Assembly: GCA_018714545.1 (NCBI GenBank)
Contig: DVNG01000084.1
Coordinates: forward strand, 1 to 22,148
DNA from: Limousia pullorum
GTDB lineage: Bacteria > Bacillota > Clostridia > Oscillospirales > Acutalibacteraceae
DNA length: 22,148 nt
Direction of reading: 5' to 3'
Shown here: piece by piece, positions 6,166 through 13,380 of the stretch
Layout of the letters: every line of letters begins with the position of its first letter
Position numbering within the stretch: position 1 is the stretch's first letter
The notes under the pieces: generated by a model
Told to the model about the DNA's origin: nothing
Databases searched by the model: none
The model's input: the letters and a program-made list of their open reading frames with translations, nothing else
Position numbers and translations under genes: made by a program

Positions 6166-7023
6166 TCACCCCTGCACGCCGGATATAAAAATTTTTTGGC
6201 GAGCATTTTCAAAGTAGAGTTTGTCGCAGACGGCAATCTTGCGGATAATATTTTTTATTGTTATCTCAAGACTGCTGTTTTCGGAGTAGTCGGCGGGGAA
6301 AATATAGTCAACTCTTCCACGCTTTAAAAGCTCTCTGACCTTTGGGTTGTCGTTTTGATAAACAGCTATCGCCTGACCGCCGTAGGACTTCATCATCTTC
6401 ATGCAGGGCACATCGGAAAGTCCGTCGCCTATATATACCATGTTGGTGAATGGCACTCGCTTTACGCTGTCTGGCATGGAACGGTTTAAATCCTCGTCGT
6501 TGGAAACGTCCAAAACGCCTTTGTTTATTCTGTAGACAAACTGGGTTTTGTTTGTGTAGTTTACCGCAGTTATGGGCCATACAGCCTGCTTTGTTTCATC
6601 GTCGTAATAAAACTCACAGGCGAAAATTTTCTTAAACTTGTGGCTTATGGATGTTCCCTCGATTATCTCTTTAAGTCCCGAGGAAATTACATAATGCTCT
6701 ACCTGTACGCCTTGACTTTTTCCGAACTCGTCTATTCTGTCGAACCATGTGTCAAGTCCCTTGAAAAGCTCTACGCTTTTGCCTTGGTTTACCAAAGTTT
6801 CCCTGAAAATGGGGACGTTTTTTCTTTTGGCTTCCCTAATCATTGTGTACATGTATGCAAGAACGCTGTCCATTTCCTTTTCCCTGCCGAATATATTGGC
6901 TTCCTGCCAAAACTGTGAGGAGGTCATGCCGAGGCTGGGTATGAACTGATAGTCCTGCATATCCCTTGTACAAAGGGTTTTGTCAAAATCGTACATTATA
7001 GCCGCAATGGATTTTTCTGACAT
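6166..7023 (-). CDS. HAD-superfamily phosphatase (phosphoserine-phosphatase-like)
   Basis: A 285-residue soluble hydrolase with all HAD motifs: motif I DFDKT (12-16, nucleophile D12 and acid D14), motif II ISSG (113-116), a candidate motif III lysine at K159 (TNKT), and motif IV GDGLSD (199-204). The insert between motif I and II is helical (about 20-100), the C1 cap type of phosphoserine-phosphatase-like enzymes (HAD, PF12710 type). The physiological substrate cannot be read from the sequence. The start ATG at 7023 follows a double GGAGAGGAGAG site. The gene lies 33 bp behind the cyclophilin gene and is probably co-transcribed. Its last codons are part of a 115-bp tandem duplication containing two terminators, and this tail may vary between strains. 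Confidence 0.85.
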   Translation of the reverse strand: MSEKSIAAIMYDFDKTLCTRDMQDYQFIPSLGMTSSQFWQEANIFGREKEMDSVLAYMYTMIREAKRKNVPIFRETLVNQGKSVELFKGLDTWFDRIDEFGKSQGVQVEHYVISSGLKEIIEGTSISHKFKKIFACEFYYDDETKQAVWPITAVNYTNKTQFVYRINKGVLDVSNDEDLNRSMPDSVKRVPFTNMVYIGDGLSDVPCMKMMKSYGGQAIAVYQNDNPKVRELLKRGRVDYIFPADYSENSSLEITIKNIIRKIAVCDKLYFENARQKIFISGVQG

Positions 7024-7056
7024 GACTGCTCTCCTCTCCTATTTACACAGGAAAAA

Positions 7057-8019
7057 TTATCCCTGATATGTTGTGATTTCAACTGATGTTACAATAACAT
7101 CGTCGTAAGGCTTGTTTGTTTCGGAATCTGTCTCAACAGCAGCAATAGCGTCTACAACATCCATTCCCTCAAATACCTGAGCAAATACTGTGTGACCTCT
7201 GTCAACTGCGTTGTATGCGCCGTCAAGTGTAGGATTTCCGCCGTACTGGTTGTAAAGCTCCTTTACTTCCTCCGGAACGGATTCAGGATTATAGCAGTAT
7301 GAACCGTACATTCCTGCAAAGTAGTCTGCAACGCCCTGTGCATGGTACATTGAAAGACCCTCATACATATATTCCCACTGCTTCTGAAGTGCATCCCAGT
7401 CAATATTTTCAGGGCCTGCCTGGTTTATAAAGAACTGGCTTCCGTTTGTGTCACGGCCTGAGTTTGCCATAGCTACTGCGCCTCTCAGGTTCAAAAGCTT
7501 GTCGCAGAACTCATCCTCAAGGATTTCATCATTGTAGGTAGAACCGCCTGTGCCGTCTCCGTTCTCAAAGTCGCCGCCCTGAATCATAAAGTCGTCTATA
7601 ACTCTGTGGAAAATAGTGTTGTCATATTTACCTGCCTTAGCAAGCTCAATAAAGTTGTTTACTGTGTTAGGAGCATTTTCCGGGAAGAGTCTTAAAGAAA
7701 TATCGCCCATTGATGTGTGGATAATTGCGATTGTTTCTCCAACCTCCGGCATTTCAAGCTGGTATCCGTAGTCGTGCTCTGTATCTTCCTTGTAGGACTT
7801 TCCTACTACTTCGGCAACTTCATCAAGGTCTGCCGGGTCATAGGTAGCTTCTTCTGTTGCGCCGTCCTCGTTAGTAGCTGATTCTGTTGTTGTCTGTGCT
7901 GACTCGTCTGTTGATGTTGTTTCATTATTATCGCCTGAACATCCTGCCATTGAAAAAGCGGAAGCTGCCGCCATCATTACAGCAAGCAGTACGCTTATGA
8001 TTTTCTTTGAATTTTTCAT
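7057..8019 (-). CDS. Cyclophilin-type peptidyl-prolyl isomerase, lipoprotein
   Basis: A 320-residue extracytoplasmic folding catalyst. It starts with a lysine-rich signal peptide ending in the lipobox SMAGC (lipid-carrying C27). A Thr/Ser/Glu-rich linker (about 30-60) is followed by the cyclophilin domain from about residue 95. The active-site block FHRVI-FMIQGGD (R139 and neighbours, 137-150), GSQFFI (194-199) and RGHTVFAQVFEG (274-285) are all present. About 70 residues (203-273) sit between the last two blocks, where compact bacterial cyclophilins have only a short loop. I chose ATG 8019, which has AAGGAA 9 bases upstream. The in-frame ATG at 8037 has only a very close AAGG. A TATAAT-like -10 lies near 8094-8099. 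It is co-directional with the HAD gene. Confidence 0.92.
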   Translation of the reverse strand: MKNSKKIISVLLAVMMAAASAFSMAGCSGDNNETTSTDESAQTTTESATNEDGATEEATYDPADLDEVAEVVGKSYKEDTEHDYGYQLEMPEVGETIAIIHTSMGDISLRLFPENAPNTVNNFIELAKAGKYDNTIFHRVIDDFMIQGGDFENGDGTGGSTYNDEILEDEFCDKLLNLRGAVAMANSGRDTNGSQFFINQAGPENIDWDALQKQWEYMYEGLSMYHAQGVADYFAGMYGSYCYNPESVPEEVKELYNQYGGNPTLDGAYNAVDRGHTVFAQVFEGMDVVDAIAAVETDSETNKPYDDVIVTSVEITTYQG

Positions 8020-8123
8020 TGTGTTCGTTCCTTTCATTATCCTTTAAACTTATATATCTTTTGTTGCAAAAATAGGTCTGCACCATATATTTTATTATAA
8101 AATTACTACAATTTCAATAGAAC

Positions 8124-8147
8124 TTGAATTTTACTTTCAAAATTCAA
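8124..8147. promoter_or_regulatory. Perfect 9-bp-arm dyad between divergent genes
   Basis: TTGAATTTT (8124-8132) and AAAATTCAA (8139-8147) are perfect inverted arms with a 6-base spacer. They lie in the 206-bp divergent region between the cyclophilin lipoprotein and the S1-domain gene. It could be an operator serving either promoter or a hairpin in a leader. It is AT-rich, so chance is possible, and no matching regulator is recognised. Confidence 0.35.
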
Positions 8148-8225
8148 AAAAGCGTCACATTGGTTATATTAGGAAAAATCTTTTCATAGTATATTGAGAA
8201 AAGATAACAAAACGGAGGCGTTAAA

Positions 8226-9155
8226 ATGACAGCATATTTACCGGAAGGAAATCTAATAAACACAGAAGAAAACCGAAACAGCCTTAAAAACCTCCAAACC
8301 CTGGGTGACGCCATGCGTGAGGAAAAAATATTAGAGGCGGTGGCGGTGGTCTGCGACGCAAAGCACAATTTAATTGTGGATTTGGGCGGAATTAAAGGAA
8401 TTATCCCACGTGAAGAAGGTGCGGCAGGAATAAAAGAAGGCACTGTCAGGGATATCGCCGTTATCTCAAGGGTAAACCGCCCGGTTTGTTTTGTGATTAC
8501 GGAAATAACCGCCGATGAAAACGGTTCTCCCCTTATTGTACTGTCAAGGGAAAAGGCTCAGAAAAAATGCATGGAAAACTACACAAGCCGCCTGAGAAAA
8601 GGCGATGTTATCCCTGCAAAGATAACCCATTTGGAACAGTTCGGAGCCTTTGCTGATATAGGCTGCGGAATTGTGGCTCTTTTGCCCATTGACTCAATTT
8701 CAGTTTCAAGAATTGAACATCCCAAAGAAAGATTTTATTCCGGCATGGATATAAAGGCAGTGGTGAAGTCCATAGAAAACGGAAGAATTTCTTTAAGCCA
8801 TAAAGAGCTTTTGGGAACATGGGAAGAAAACGCCCAAAGATTTACACCGGGAGAAACAGTCACGGGAATTGTCCGTTCCGTAGAAAATTACGGGGCATTT
8901 GTGGAGCTTTCCCCAAACCTTGCGGGACTGGCTGAAACAAAAGAGGGCGTCAAGGTAGGTCAGCAGGCAAGCGTTTACATAAAGAGCATTATCCCTTCTA
9001 AAATGAAAATAAAGCTTATTATAATCGATACATTCCCATACAGCTACAGTCCCCATACTCCGGAATACTTCTTTAACGGAGACAGAATGGAAAGCTTTAT
9101 GTATTCCCCTGAGGGCTGTGAAAAAATTATCTGCACGGATTTTTCCGATAACTGA
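8226..9155 (+). CDS. S1-domain RNA-binding protein
   Basis: A 309-residue cytoplasmic protein made of three S1-like OB folds. A degenerate one spans about 38-102 (IVDLGGIKGIIPREE), a clear one about 118-190 (KGDVIPAKITHLEQFGAFAD), and another clear one about 205-270 (PGETVTGIVRSVENYGAFVE). The G-x-V...FGAF-VD pattern in domains 2 and 3 is the S1 signature, and the first resembles the non-RNA-binding N-terminal domain of ribosomal S1 relatives. It is shorter than ribosomal protein S1 and probably a paralogue acting in translation or RNA handling; this is inference. The ATG at 8226 follows GGAGGCG at a normal distance. The gene stands alone, since rmuC has its own promoter 40 bp downstream. Confidence 0.85.
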   Translation: MTAYLPEGNLINTEENRNSLKNLQTLGDAMREEKILEAVAVVCDAKHNLIVDLGGIKGIIPREEGAAGIKEGTVRDIAVISRVNRPVCFVITEITADENGSPLIVLSREKAQKKCMENYTSRLRKGDVIPAKITHLEQFGAFADIGCGIVALLPIDSISVSRIEHPKERFYSGMDIKAVVKSIENGRISLSHKELLGTWEENAQRFTPGETVTGIVRSVENYGAFVELSPNLAGLAETKEGVKVGQQASVYIKSIIPSKMKIKLIIIDTFPYSYSPHTPEYFFNGDRMESFMYSPEGCEKIICTDFSDN

Positions 9156-9194
9156 AAATATTAAAAGATATTTCAAGAAAATAACAGTCTGCAA

Positions 9195-9223
9195 TTGACA
9201 TCGAACATTTGTTATGGTATTAT
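9195..9223 (+). promoter_or_regulatory. Strong sigma-A promoter of rmuC
   Basis: TTGACA (9195-9200), a 17-base spacer and TATTAT (9218-9223) form a near-consensus promoter about 29 bp before the rmuC ATG at 9252. Its presence argues against the longer reading frame that would begin at TTG 9195. Confidence 0.8.
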
Positions 9224-9251
9224 CATCTTAGTAATTATAAGAGGTGATAAT

Positions 9252-10490
9252 ATGAACGATGTACTGACATGGATTTTGGCTGTGGCAGTGGTTATCCTTG
9301 CCGCAGCCGTCGTGTATCTTTTGTTCTCAAAGAAGAACGGTTCATCAGGTGGTATTTCCGAAAAAGCTCTCACCGACGCCCTTTACAAAAACAATCAGGC
9401 GTTACGTCAGGAGATGCAGAAAACCACCCAGCAGAGCATTTCTTCAATGGGAAACATGCTTTCCGTAAACCAGCAGAACTTCTCCGCTTCACAGACGGAA
9501 AAGCTTATGCAGCTGGAACAGCGACTTGGCACCTTTTCTTCGGACAACCAGCAGAAGCTGGAACAGATACGTCAGACCGTTGAAAAACGCCTTGAGTTTA
9601 TCAGGGATGAAAACAGCCGGAAGCTGGAACAAATGAGGGCGACCGTTGACGAAAAGCTTCAGAAAACACTGGAAGAAAAAATGACACGCTCTTTCTCCCT
9701 TGTTACGGAAAGACTGGAACAGGTTTACAAAGGACTGGGAGAAATGCAGAATCTCGCCGCAGGTGTGGGAGATTTGAAAAAGGTTCTCTCCAACGTAAAG
9801 ACAAGGGGTATTTTGGGAGAGCTTCAGCTTTCCGCCATACTCAAGGAGATACTTTCACCGGAGCAGTACTGCGAAAATGTGGTTACTGTTCCCAAGTCAA
9901 AAAATCCCGTGGAATTTGCGGTAAAGCTTCCGGCTGAGGACAACGGCTTTATATATCTTCCCATAGACTCAAAGTTTCCCGGCGACACCTACACAGTCCT
10001 TGTGGATGCATACGAACAGGGCGACAAGGCAAAAATCGATGAGGCGGCAAAGGCTCTTGTTTCAAGACTTAAAAGTGAAGCCCGTGACATTCACGAAAAA
10101 TATGTATGCCCGCCCTATACAACAGATTTTGCAATTCTTTTCCTGCCCTTTGAGGGACTTTATGCGGAAGCTGTAAACCGTGGAATGGTTGAAATTTTAC
10201 AGCGTGAGTACAAAATAAACCTTGCAGGCCCCAGCACCATGGCGGCTTTGCTTAACAGCCTGCAAATGGGCTTTAAAACATTGGCTGTTCAAAAGCGAAG
10301 CGCACAGGTTTGGGAGGTTTTAAGCTCTGTTAAAGGGGAGTTCGACAAGTTTTCAACTGTTTTGGAAAACACACAGCAAAGATTGGAACAGGCAAACAAC
10401 GAGCTGGACAAGCTGGTTGGAGTCCGCACAAGACAGATTCAGAGAAAACTGGAAAAGCTCCAGAGCGACAGCACGGATTCACAGATTTAA
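9252..10490 (+). CDS. rmuC: DNA recombination protein RmuC
   Basis: A 412-residue membrane-anchored protein. An N-terminal transmembrane helix (about 4-24, ILAVAVVILAAAVVYLLF) is followed by a long coiled-coil (about 40-190) with heptad-like QKLEQIRQTVEKRLEFIRDE segments. The conserved RmuC nuclease-fold domain lies at about 195-390 (RGILGELQLSAILKEIL; LPIDSKFPGD; FLPFEGLYAEA). RmuC limits DNA inversions and rearrangements and is linked to the PD-(D/E)XK nuclease fold; its precise substrate is not settled. The ATG at 9252 has AGAGGTG upstream and follows a strong promoter. Upstream in-frame codons from 9195 lie inside that promoter and are rejected. Length is typical. Confidence 0.93.
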   Translation: MNDVLTWILAVAVVILAAAVVYLLFSKKNGSSGGISEKALTDALYKNNQALRQEMQKTTQQSISSMGNMLSVNQQNFSASQTEKLMQLEQRLGTFSSDNQQKLEQIRQTVEKRLEFIRDENSRKLEQMRATVDEKLQKTLEEKMTRSFSLVTERLEQVYKGLGEMQNLAAGVGDLKKVLSNVKTRGILGELQLSAILKEILSPEQYCENVVTVPKSKNPVEFAVKLPAEDNGFIYLPIDSKFPGDTYTVLVDAYEQGDKAKIDEAAKALVSRLKSEARDIHEKYVCPPYTTDFAILFLPFEGLYAEAVNRGMVEILQREYKINLAGPSTMAALLNSLQMGFKTLAVQKRSAQVWEVLSSVKGEFDKFSTVLENTQQRLEQANNELDKLVGVRTRQIQRKLEKLQSDSTDSQI

Positions 10491-10568
10491 TTATAATTTT
10501 TTAAAAATCATGCACTCTGTAAAAACTTGTAAGTTTTAAATATTGTGCAATAAATGTTTAAAAATCTC

Positions 10569-10597
10569 TTGTTTTTTTCATTAAAAAGGTGTATCAT
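10569..10597 (+). promoter_or_regulatory. Promoter of galE
   Basis: TTGTTT (10569-10574), 17 bases, TATCAT (10592-10597), about 49 bp before the galE ATG. The intervening leader is short and A-rich and ends in AAAGGAGAG. No clear terminator for rmuC is visible in 10491-10568; a 7-bp AAAACTT/AAGTTTT dyad there has only a 2-base loop. Confidence 0.6.
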
Positions 10598-10645
10598 TTT
10601 AGTGTAAAAAAAGGTTTAGAGGCCTTAATAAAGGAGAGATTTGAA

Positions 10646-11659
10646 ATGAACATTTTATTGACAGGCGGAGCCGGCTACATCGGTACTCATACTTGCATCG
10701 AGCTTTACAAGGCTGGTCACACTGCTGTTATCGTAGACAACTTCTGCAACAGCAGCCCTGAAGCAGTAAAAAGAGTTGAAGAGCTTATCGGACAGAAAGT
10801 ACCTCTTTACAATGTAGACGTATGCGACTTCGAGCCTCTTGACAAAGTGTTTGAGGAAAACAAGATTGACGCAGTTATCCACTTTGCAGGACTTAAGGCT
10901 GTTGGCGAAAGCGTATCTATTCCGATTAAATATTACAGAAACAATATCGACTCCACACTTACACTTCTCGAAGTTATGAAGAAGCACGGAGTTCACAACA
11001 TCGTATTCAGTTCTTCCGCAACAGTTTACGGTATTCCTGAGACAGTTCCTCTCGTAGAAACAATGCCAACAAGCTGCACCAACCCATACGGCTGGACAAA
11101 GCTTATGATTGAGCAGATTCTCAAGGATGCATGCGTTGCTGACCCTGACCTCTCTGTTGTTCTTCTCAGATACTTCAACCCAATCGGTGCTCACGAGAGC
11201 GGAAGAATCGGTGAGAATCCAAACGGTATTCCAAACAACCTTATGCCTTACATAACACAGGTTGCTGTTGGCAAGCTTAAATGCTTGGGCGTATTCGGAA
11301 ACGACTACCCAACACACGACGGTACAGGTGTTCGTGACTTTATCCATGTTGTTGACCTTGCAAAGGGCCACGTTAAGGCTATCGACTATGCTGACGCTCA
11401 TAAGGGTGCAGAGGTATTCAACCTCGGTACAGGTACAGGTTACAGCGTTCTTGACATCGTAAATGCATTCCAGAAGGTTAACGGCGTTGAAATTCCTTAC
11501 GAAATCAAGCCACGCCGCCCAGGCGATATCGCAGAGTGCTATGCAGATCCTAAGAAGGCTTACGAAGGCCTTGGCTGGAAAGCAGAAAAGACTCTCGAGG
11601 ACATGTGCCGTGATTCATGGCACTGGCAGTCAAGCAATCCTAACGGATACGAGGCTTAA
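10646..11659 (+). CDS. galE: UDP-glucose 4-epimerase GalE
   Basis: A 337-residue cytoplasmic short-chain dehydrogenase/reductase of the extended class that interconverts UDP-glucose and UDP-galactose. The NAD-binding GGAGYIGTH motif is at 7-15. The catalytic set is serine in SSSATVYG (S123/S124), Y148 and K152 (YGWTK). The family block RYFNPIGAHESGRIGE and the C-terminal RRPGDIAECYADP are intact. The ATG at 10646 is preceded by AAAGGAGAG; the upstream in-frame ATG at 10589 overlaps the -10 box and is rejected. Codon use (many AAC, TTC, CAC, ATC) differs from most neighbours and suggests high expression. It is a single-gene unit closed by a terminator. It supplies UDP-galactose for envelope polysaccharides or acts in galactose use; no other Leloir genes are near. 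Confidence 0.95.
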   Translation: MNILLTGGAGYIGTHTCIELYKAGHTAVIVDNFCNSSPEAVKRVEELIGQKVPLYNVDVCDFEPLDKVFEENKIDAVIHFAGLKAVGESVSIPIKYYRNNIDSTLTLLEVMKKHGVHNIVFSSSATVYGIPETVPLVETMPTSCTNPYGWTKLMIEQILKDACVADPDLSVVLLRYFNPIGAHESGRIGENPNGIPNNLMPYITQVAVGKLKCLGVFGNDYPTHDGTGVRDFIHVVDLAKGHVKAIDYADAHKGAEVFNLGTGTGYSVLDIVNAFQKVNGVEIPYEIKPRRPGDIAECYADPKKAYEGLGWKAEKTLEDMCRDSWHWQSSNPNGYEA

Positions 11660-11687
11660 TTGCTCCGCTTAAATTAAACTAAAAATA

Positions 11688-11722
11688 ACGAAGGTCATAT
11701 TTTATGGCCTTCGTTTTCTTTT
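11688..11722. terminator. Bidirectional terminator between galE and the convergent metalloprotease-like gene
   Basis: ACGAAGG (11688-11694) pairs with CCTTCGT (11708-11714), with additional inner pairing. It is followed by TTTTCTTTT on the plus strand and by TATTTTTAG on the minus strand. The last codons of the minus-strand gene (stop at 11697-11695) form the stem. Confidence 0.85.
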
Positions 11723-12264
11723 GCGTAATTTTTTGTTTTTTCTGTAAATCTCACATCGAAAAATTCACTTATTCGTTTTATAAAATTATCCCTTTTTATC
11801 ATTACAATGGTAAAAAACAAAAGTACTGCTGTCCCTAAAATAATTGGATAAAGGGCAGAGCTACAGTAATCGAGCATTATAACTGCGTCCTCATTTTCAA
11901 GGGAGATACCAAAGCCCCACAGCACCGAGGATATACAGGAAATAAGCAGTGAAATTGATGTTATCACCCTAAAGAAAAAGCCGGAATACCACAGATAAAA
12001 ATTCTTTTTAAAATTGAATATCACCGAAAAAAGAAATGTCATCACCATTCCGCCGCTTCCAATAAAAAGGATTTCAAAGGTTTCAAGTCCAACAGAGGAA
12101 CAAAGCACGGAGTGCGTTGGAAAAATCTCCACGGACAAAACCTCCGCTCCTGCTAAAATAGAGAAAAAGGCATGTCCCCCCTCGTGAACCAAAGGAAAAA
12201 CAACGTAAATCAAAACAAAGGAAATCAGTAACATTTTCAATAGTTTAATCAAATCTCGAGCCAT
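11695..12264 (-). CDS. Small membrane protein with HEGGH zinc-protease motif (M50-like)
   Basis: A 189-residue protein with about five hydrophobic segments. The first carries LVHEGGHAFFS (H27-E28-x-x-H31), the HExxH zinc signature placed inside a membrane helix, as in site-2-protease-like peptidases (M50/M50B). A glycine-rich stretch GSGGMVMTF (69-77) sits where related proteins have a glycine-rich block. The usual distal aspartate motif of M50 enzymes is not obvious; D122 (ENEDAV) or D132 (MLDY) are possible but unproven. It may be a true intramembrane protease or a non-proteolytic relative. The ATG at 12264 follows GAGGTG. The gene stands alone and is preceded by a palindrome, convergent with galE. 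Confidence 0.65.
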   Translation of the reverse strand: MARDLIKLLKMLLISFVLIYVVFPLVHEGGHAFFSILAGAEVLSVEIFPTHSVLCSSVGLETFEILFIGSGGMVMTFLFSVIFNFKKNFYLWYSGFFFRVITSISLLISCISSVLWGFGISLENEDAVIMLDYCSSALYPIILGTAVLLFFTIVMIKRDNFIKRISEFFDVRFTEKTKNYAKENEGHKI

Positions 12265-12281
12265 TGTATCACCTCAAATAT

Positions 12282-12304
12282 ATTATGGATAATTTATCCG
12301 TAAT
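12282..12304. promoter_or_regulatory. Palindrome upstream of the M50-like gene
   Basis: ATTATGGATAA and TTATCCGTAAT flank a single central T (12293), with 10 of 11 arm positions complementary. It begins 18 bp before the ATG of the HEGGH protein and overlaps a TAATAT -10-like sequence on the minus strand. Position and symmetry suit a repressor operator. The rest of the 244-bp divergent gap (12265-12508) shows only the plus-strand promoter described separately. Confidence 0.4.
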
Positions 12305-12442
12305 TATTGAGATTTTTAATTTTTTCATCACCGGTTCACTCTTTACTTTACAAAACAAAAGAAGTGTAATAATTTTATATTTTATCTGAAATCATGTCGC
12401 AAATTTAATTTATTTTTCTCCTATAATACACAAAAAATCTTA

Positions 12443-12471
12443 TTGCTTTAAATTTATAGGTATGATAATAT
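12443..12471 (+). promoter_or_regulatory. Candidate promoter of the PHP gene
   Basis: TTGCTT (12443-12448), 17 bases, TAATAT (12466-12471), about 37 bp before the ATG at 12509. The downstream Shine-Dalgarno (AAGAAG) is modest. Confidence 0.5.
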
Positions 12472-12508
12472 AGATACGAATAAAAATCTAAAAAAGAAGA
12501 TGGTTTAA

Positions 12509-13357
12509 ATGATTAAAGACTATCATACACATACAGGTAATTCCGACGGCACAAAAACTCCTGAGGAGCTTATAGATTTGGCAGTTTCAAAAGGCGTTTC
12601 CGCACTGGCAGTGTCAGACCACGACAGCATAAAGGGATTGGAAACCGCCCAAAATTACTCAAAGGGAAAGCTTGATTTTCTCCCGGGCGTGGAATTCACC
12701 ACAAGGGAAGAACATTATCCTCACTGCGACGGCAAATACTGCCTGCACCTTTTGGGATACGGCTTTGATATTCATAACAAAGAACTCAACGATGCACTGG
12801 ACGACAGAGCCGCAAGGGTAAGAAAGGCCTACGATGTTCTTATAAAGAGCCTTGAAAAATACGGCATGTTTTTTGACTACACTCAGGTTGACATAAGCTG
12901 CGGAATCGTAATGCAGATGCTTGATATCGCCGCACACATAGAAAAAAACTACAGCGACAATCCAAACCTTGAAAAAGCAGTAGAGGACGTCTATAACTAC
13001 AGTTCTGCTCTGGACAGCGAGAATTTTTCTCTGAAAGAATCCATAGATCTTATACATAAGGCAGACGGAAAAGCGGTATGGGCGCATCCCTTCAATGTAT
13101 ACAGAAATTTTAAGAAACAAATTATTGACGAAAGCCAGGCGGAAGCAATTCTGAAAAAAGCCATAAGCTTAGGCGTTGACGGAATTGAAGCACTTTACGG
13201 AGATTTTACCCACGAAGAAAGACTCAGCCTTTGCAGGCTTGCAGAAAAATACGGACTGTTTGTAACCTGCGGAAGCGACTTTCACGGTTTTAAAAACAAG
13301 AGAAATCACTTTATTTCCTTTGATACAGATGAATATTCTCAGTTTGATGTACTATAA
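12509..13357 (+). CDS. PHP-domain metal-dependent phosphoesterase
   Basis: A 282-residue soluble enzyme of the polymerase-and-histidinol-phosphatase fold. The metal ligands appear in family order: H6 and H8 (HTH), D13, H38 (SDHDS), E62 (PGVEF), H80 (LHLLGY), H193 (WAHPF), D257 and H259 (GSDFHG). This arrangement matches the TrpH/YciV/RNase AM-like group that removes phosphates from short nucleotides or 5' RNA ends, but the substrate is inferred. The helical insertion (about 87-180) between the E62/H80 part and the second half is typical. It ends 23 bp before the start of the AI-2E-family gene and is probably co-transcribed with it. Confidence 0.87.
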   Translation: MIKDYHTHTGNSDGTKTPEELIDLAVSKGVSALAVSDHDSIKGLETAQNYSKGKLDFLPGVEFTTREEHYPHCDGKYCLHLLGYGFDIHNKELNDALDDRAARVRKAYDVLIKSLEKYGMFFDYTQVDISCGIVMQMLDIAAHIEKNYSDNPNLEKAVEDVYNYSSALDSENFSLKESIDLIHKADGKAVWAHPFNVYRNFKKQIIDESQAEAILKKAISLGVDGIEALYGDFTHEERLSLCRLAEKYGLFVTCGSDFHGFKNKRNHFISFDTDEYSQFDVL

Positions 13358-13380
13358 AATTAAAAAAAGAGGTGTATATA

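Larger units (their letters stand above)
5961..6190. repeat. 115-bp tandem duplication containing terminators and the end of the HAD gene
   Basis: Copies A (5961-6075) and B (6076-6190) align without gaps at about 79% identity by my count. Each contains a terminator hairpin built on the shared core ACTTAATTGTGACAGAGCC, then a shared CCCGGCGTGT block, then a GCACRCCGG block. Copy B includes the last seven codons and stop of the HAD gene. The matching part of copy A would encode a similar tail (ISGVQRFD then stop, against ISGVQG then stop). The unit is therefore either a duplicated gene end or a repeat family member inserted there. Confidence 0.8.

Noticed and set aside
5961..6190. CRISPR array or riboswitch
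   Set aside because: There are only two diverged copies without unique spacers. The stems are followed by T-runs on the minus strand and are best read as terminators.
8020..8037. Longer cyclophilin start at ATG 8037
   Set aside because: It has only an AAGG four bases away, whereas the ATG at 8019 has AAGGAA at normal spacing and starts a standard lipoprotein signal peptide.
8793..9194. 133-codon minus-strand reading frame opposite the S1-protein gene
   Set aside because: Shadow of the S1-domain coding region, with no supporting start signal.
9195..9251. Longer rmuC start at TTG 9195
   Set aside because: The codon is the first triplet of the TTGACA -35 box; the ATG at 9252 has a proper Shine-Dalgarno and begins the usual membrane anchor.
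10589..10645. Longer galE start at ATG 10589
   Set aside because: It overlaps the promoter -10 region, and the product would carry 19 residues before the universally N-terminal GGAGYIG Rossmann strand.
10655..11401. 248-codon minus-strand reading frame opposite galE
   Set aside because: It lies wholly inside a clear galE gene. Its translation is Cys/Val/Asn-rich with no domain, and it results from the codon bias of galE.
12422..12427. TATAAT as -10 of the PHP gene promoter
   Set aside because: There is no acceptable -35 hexamer 16-18 bases upstream; the TTGCTT-17-TAATAT pair just downstream fits better.
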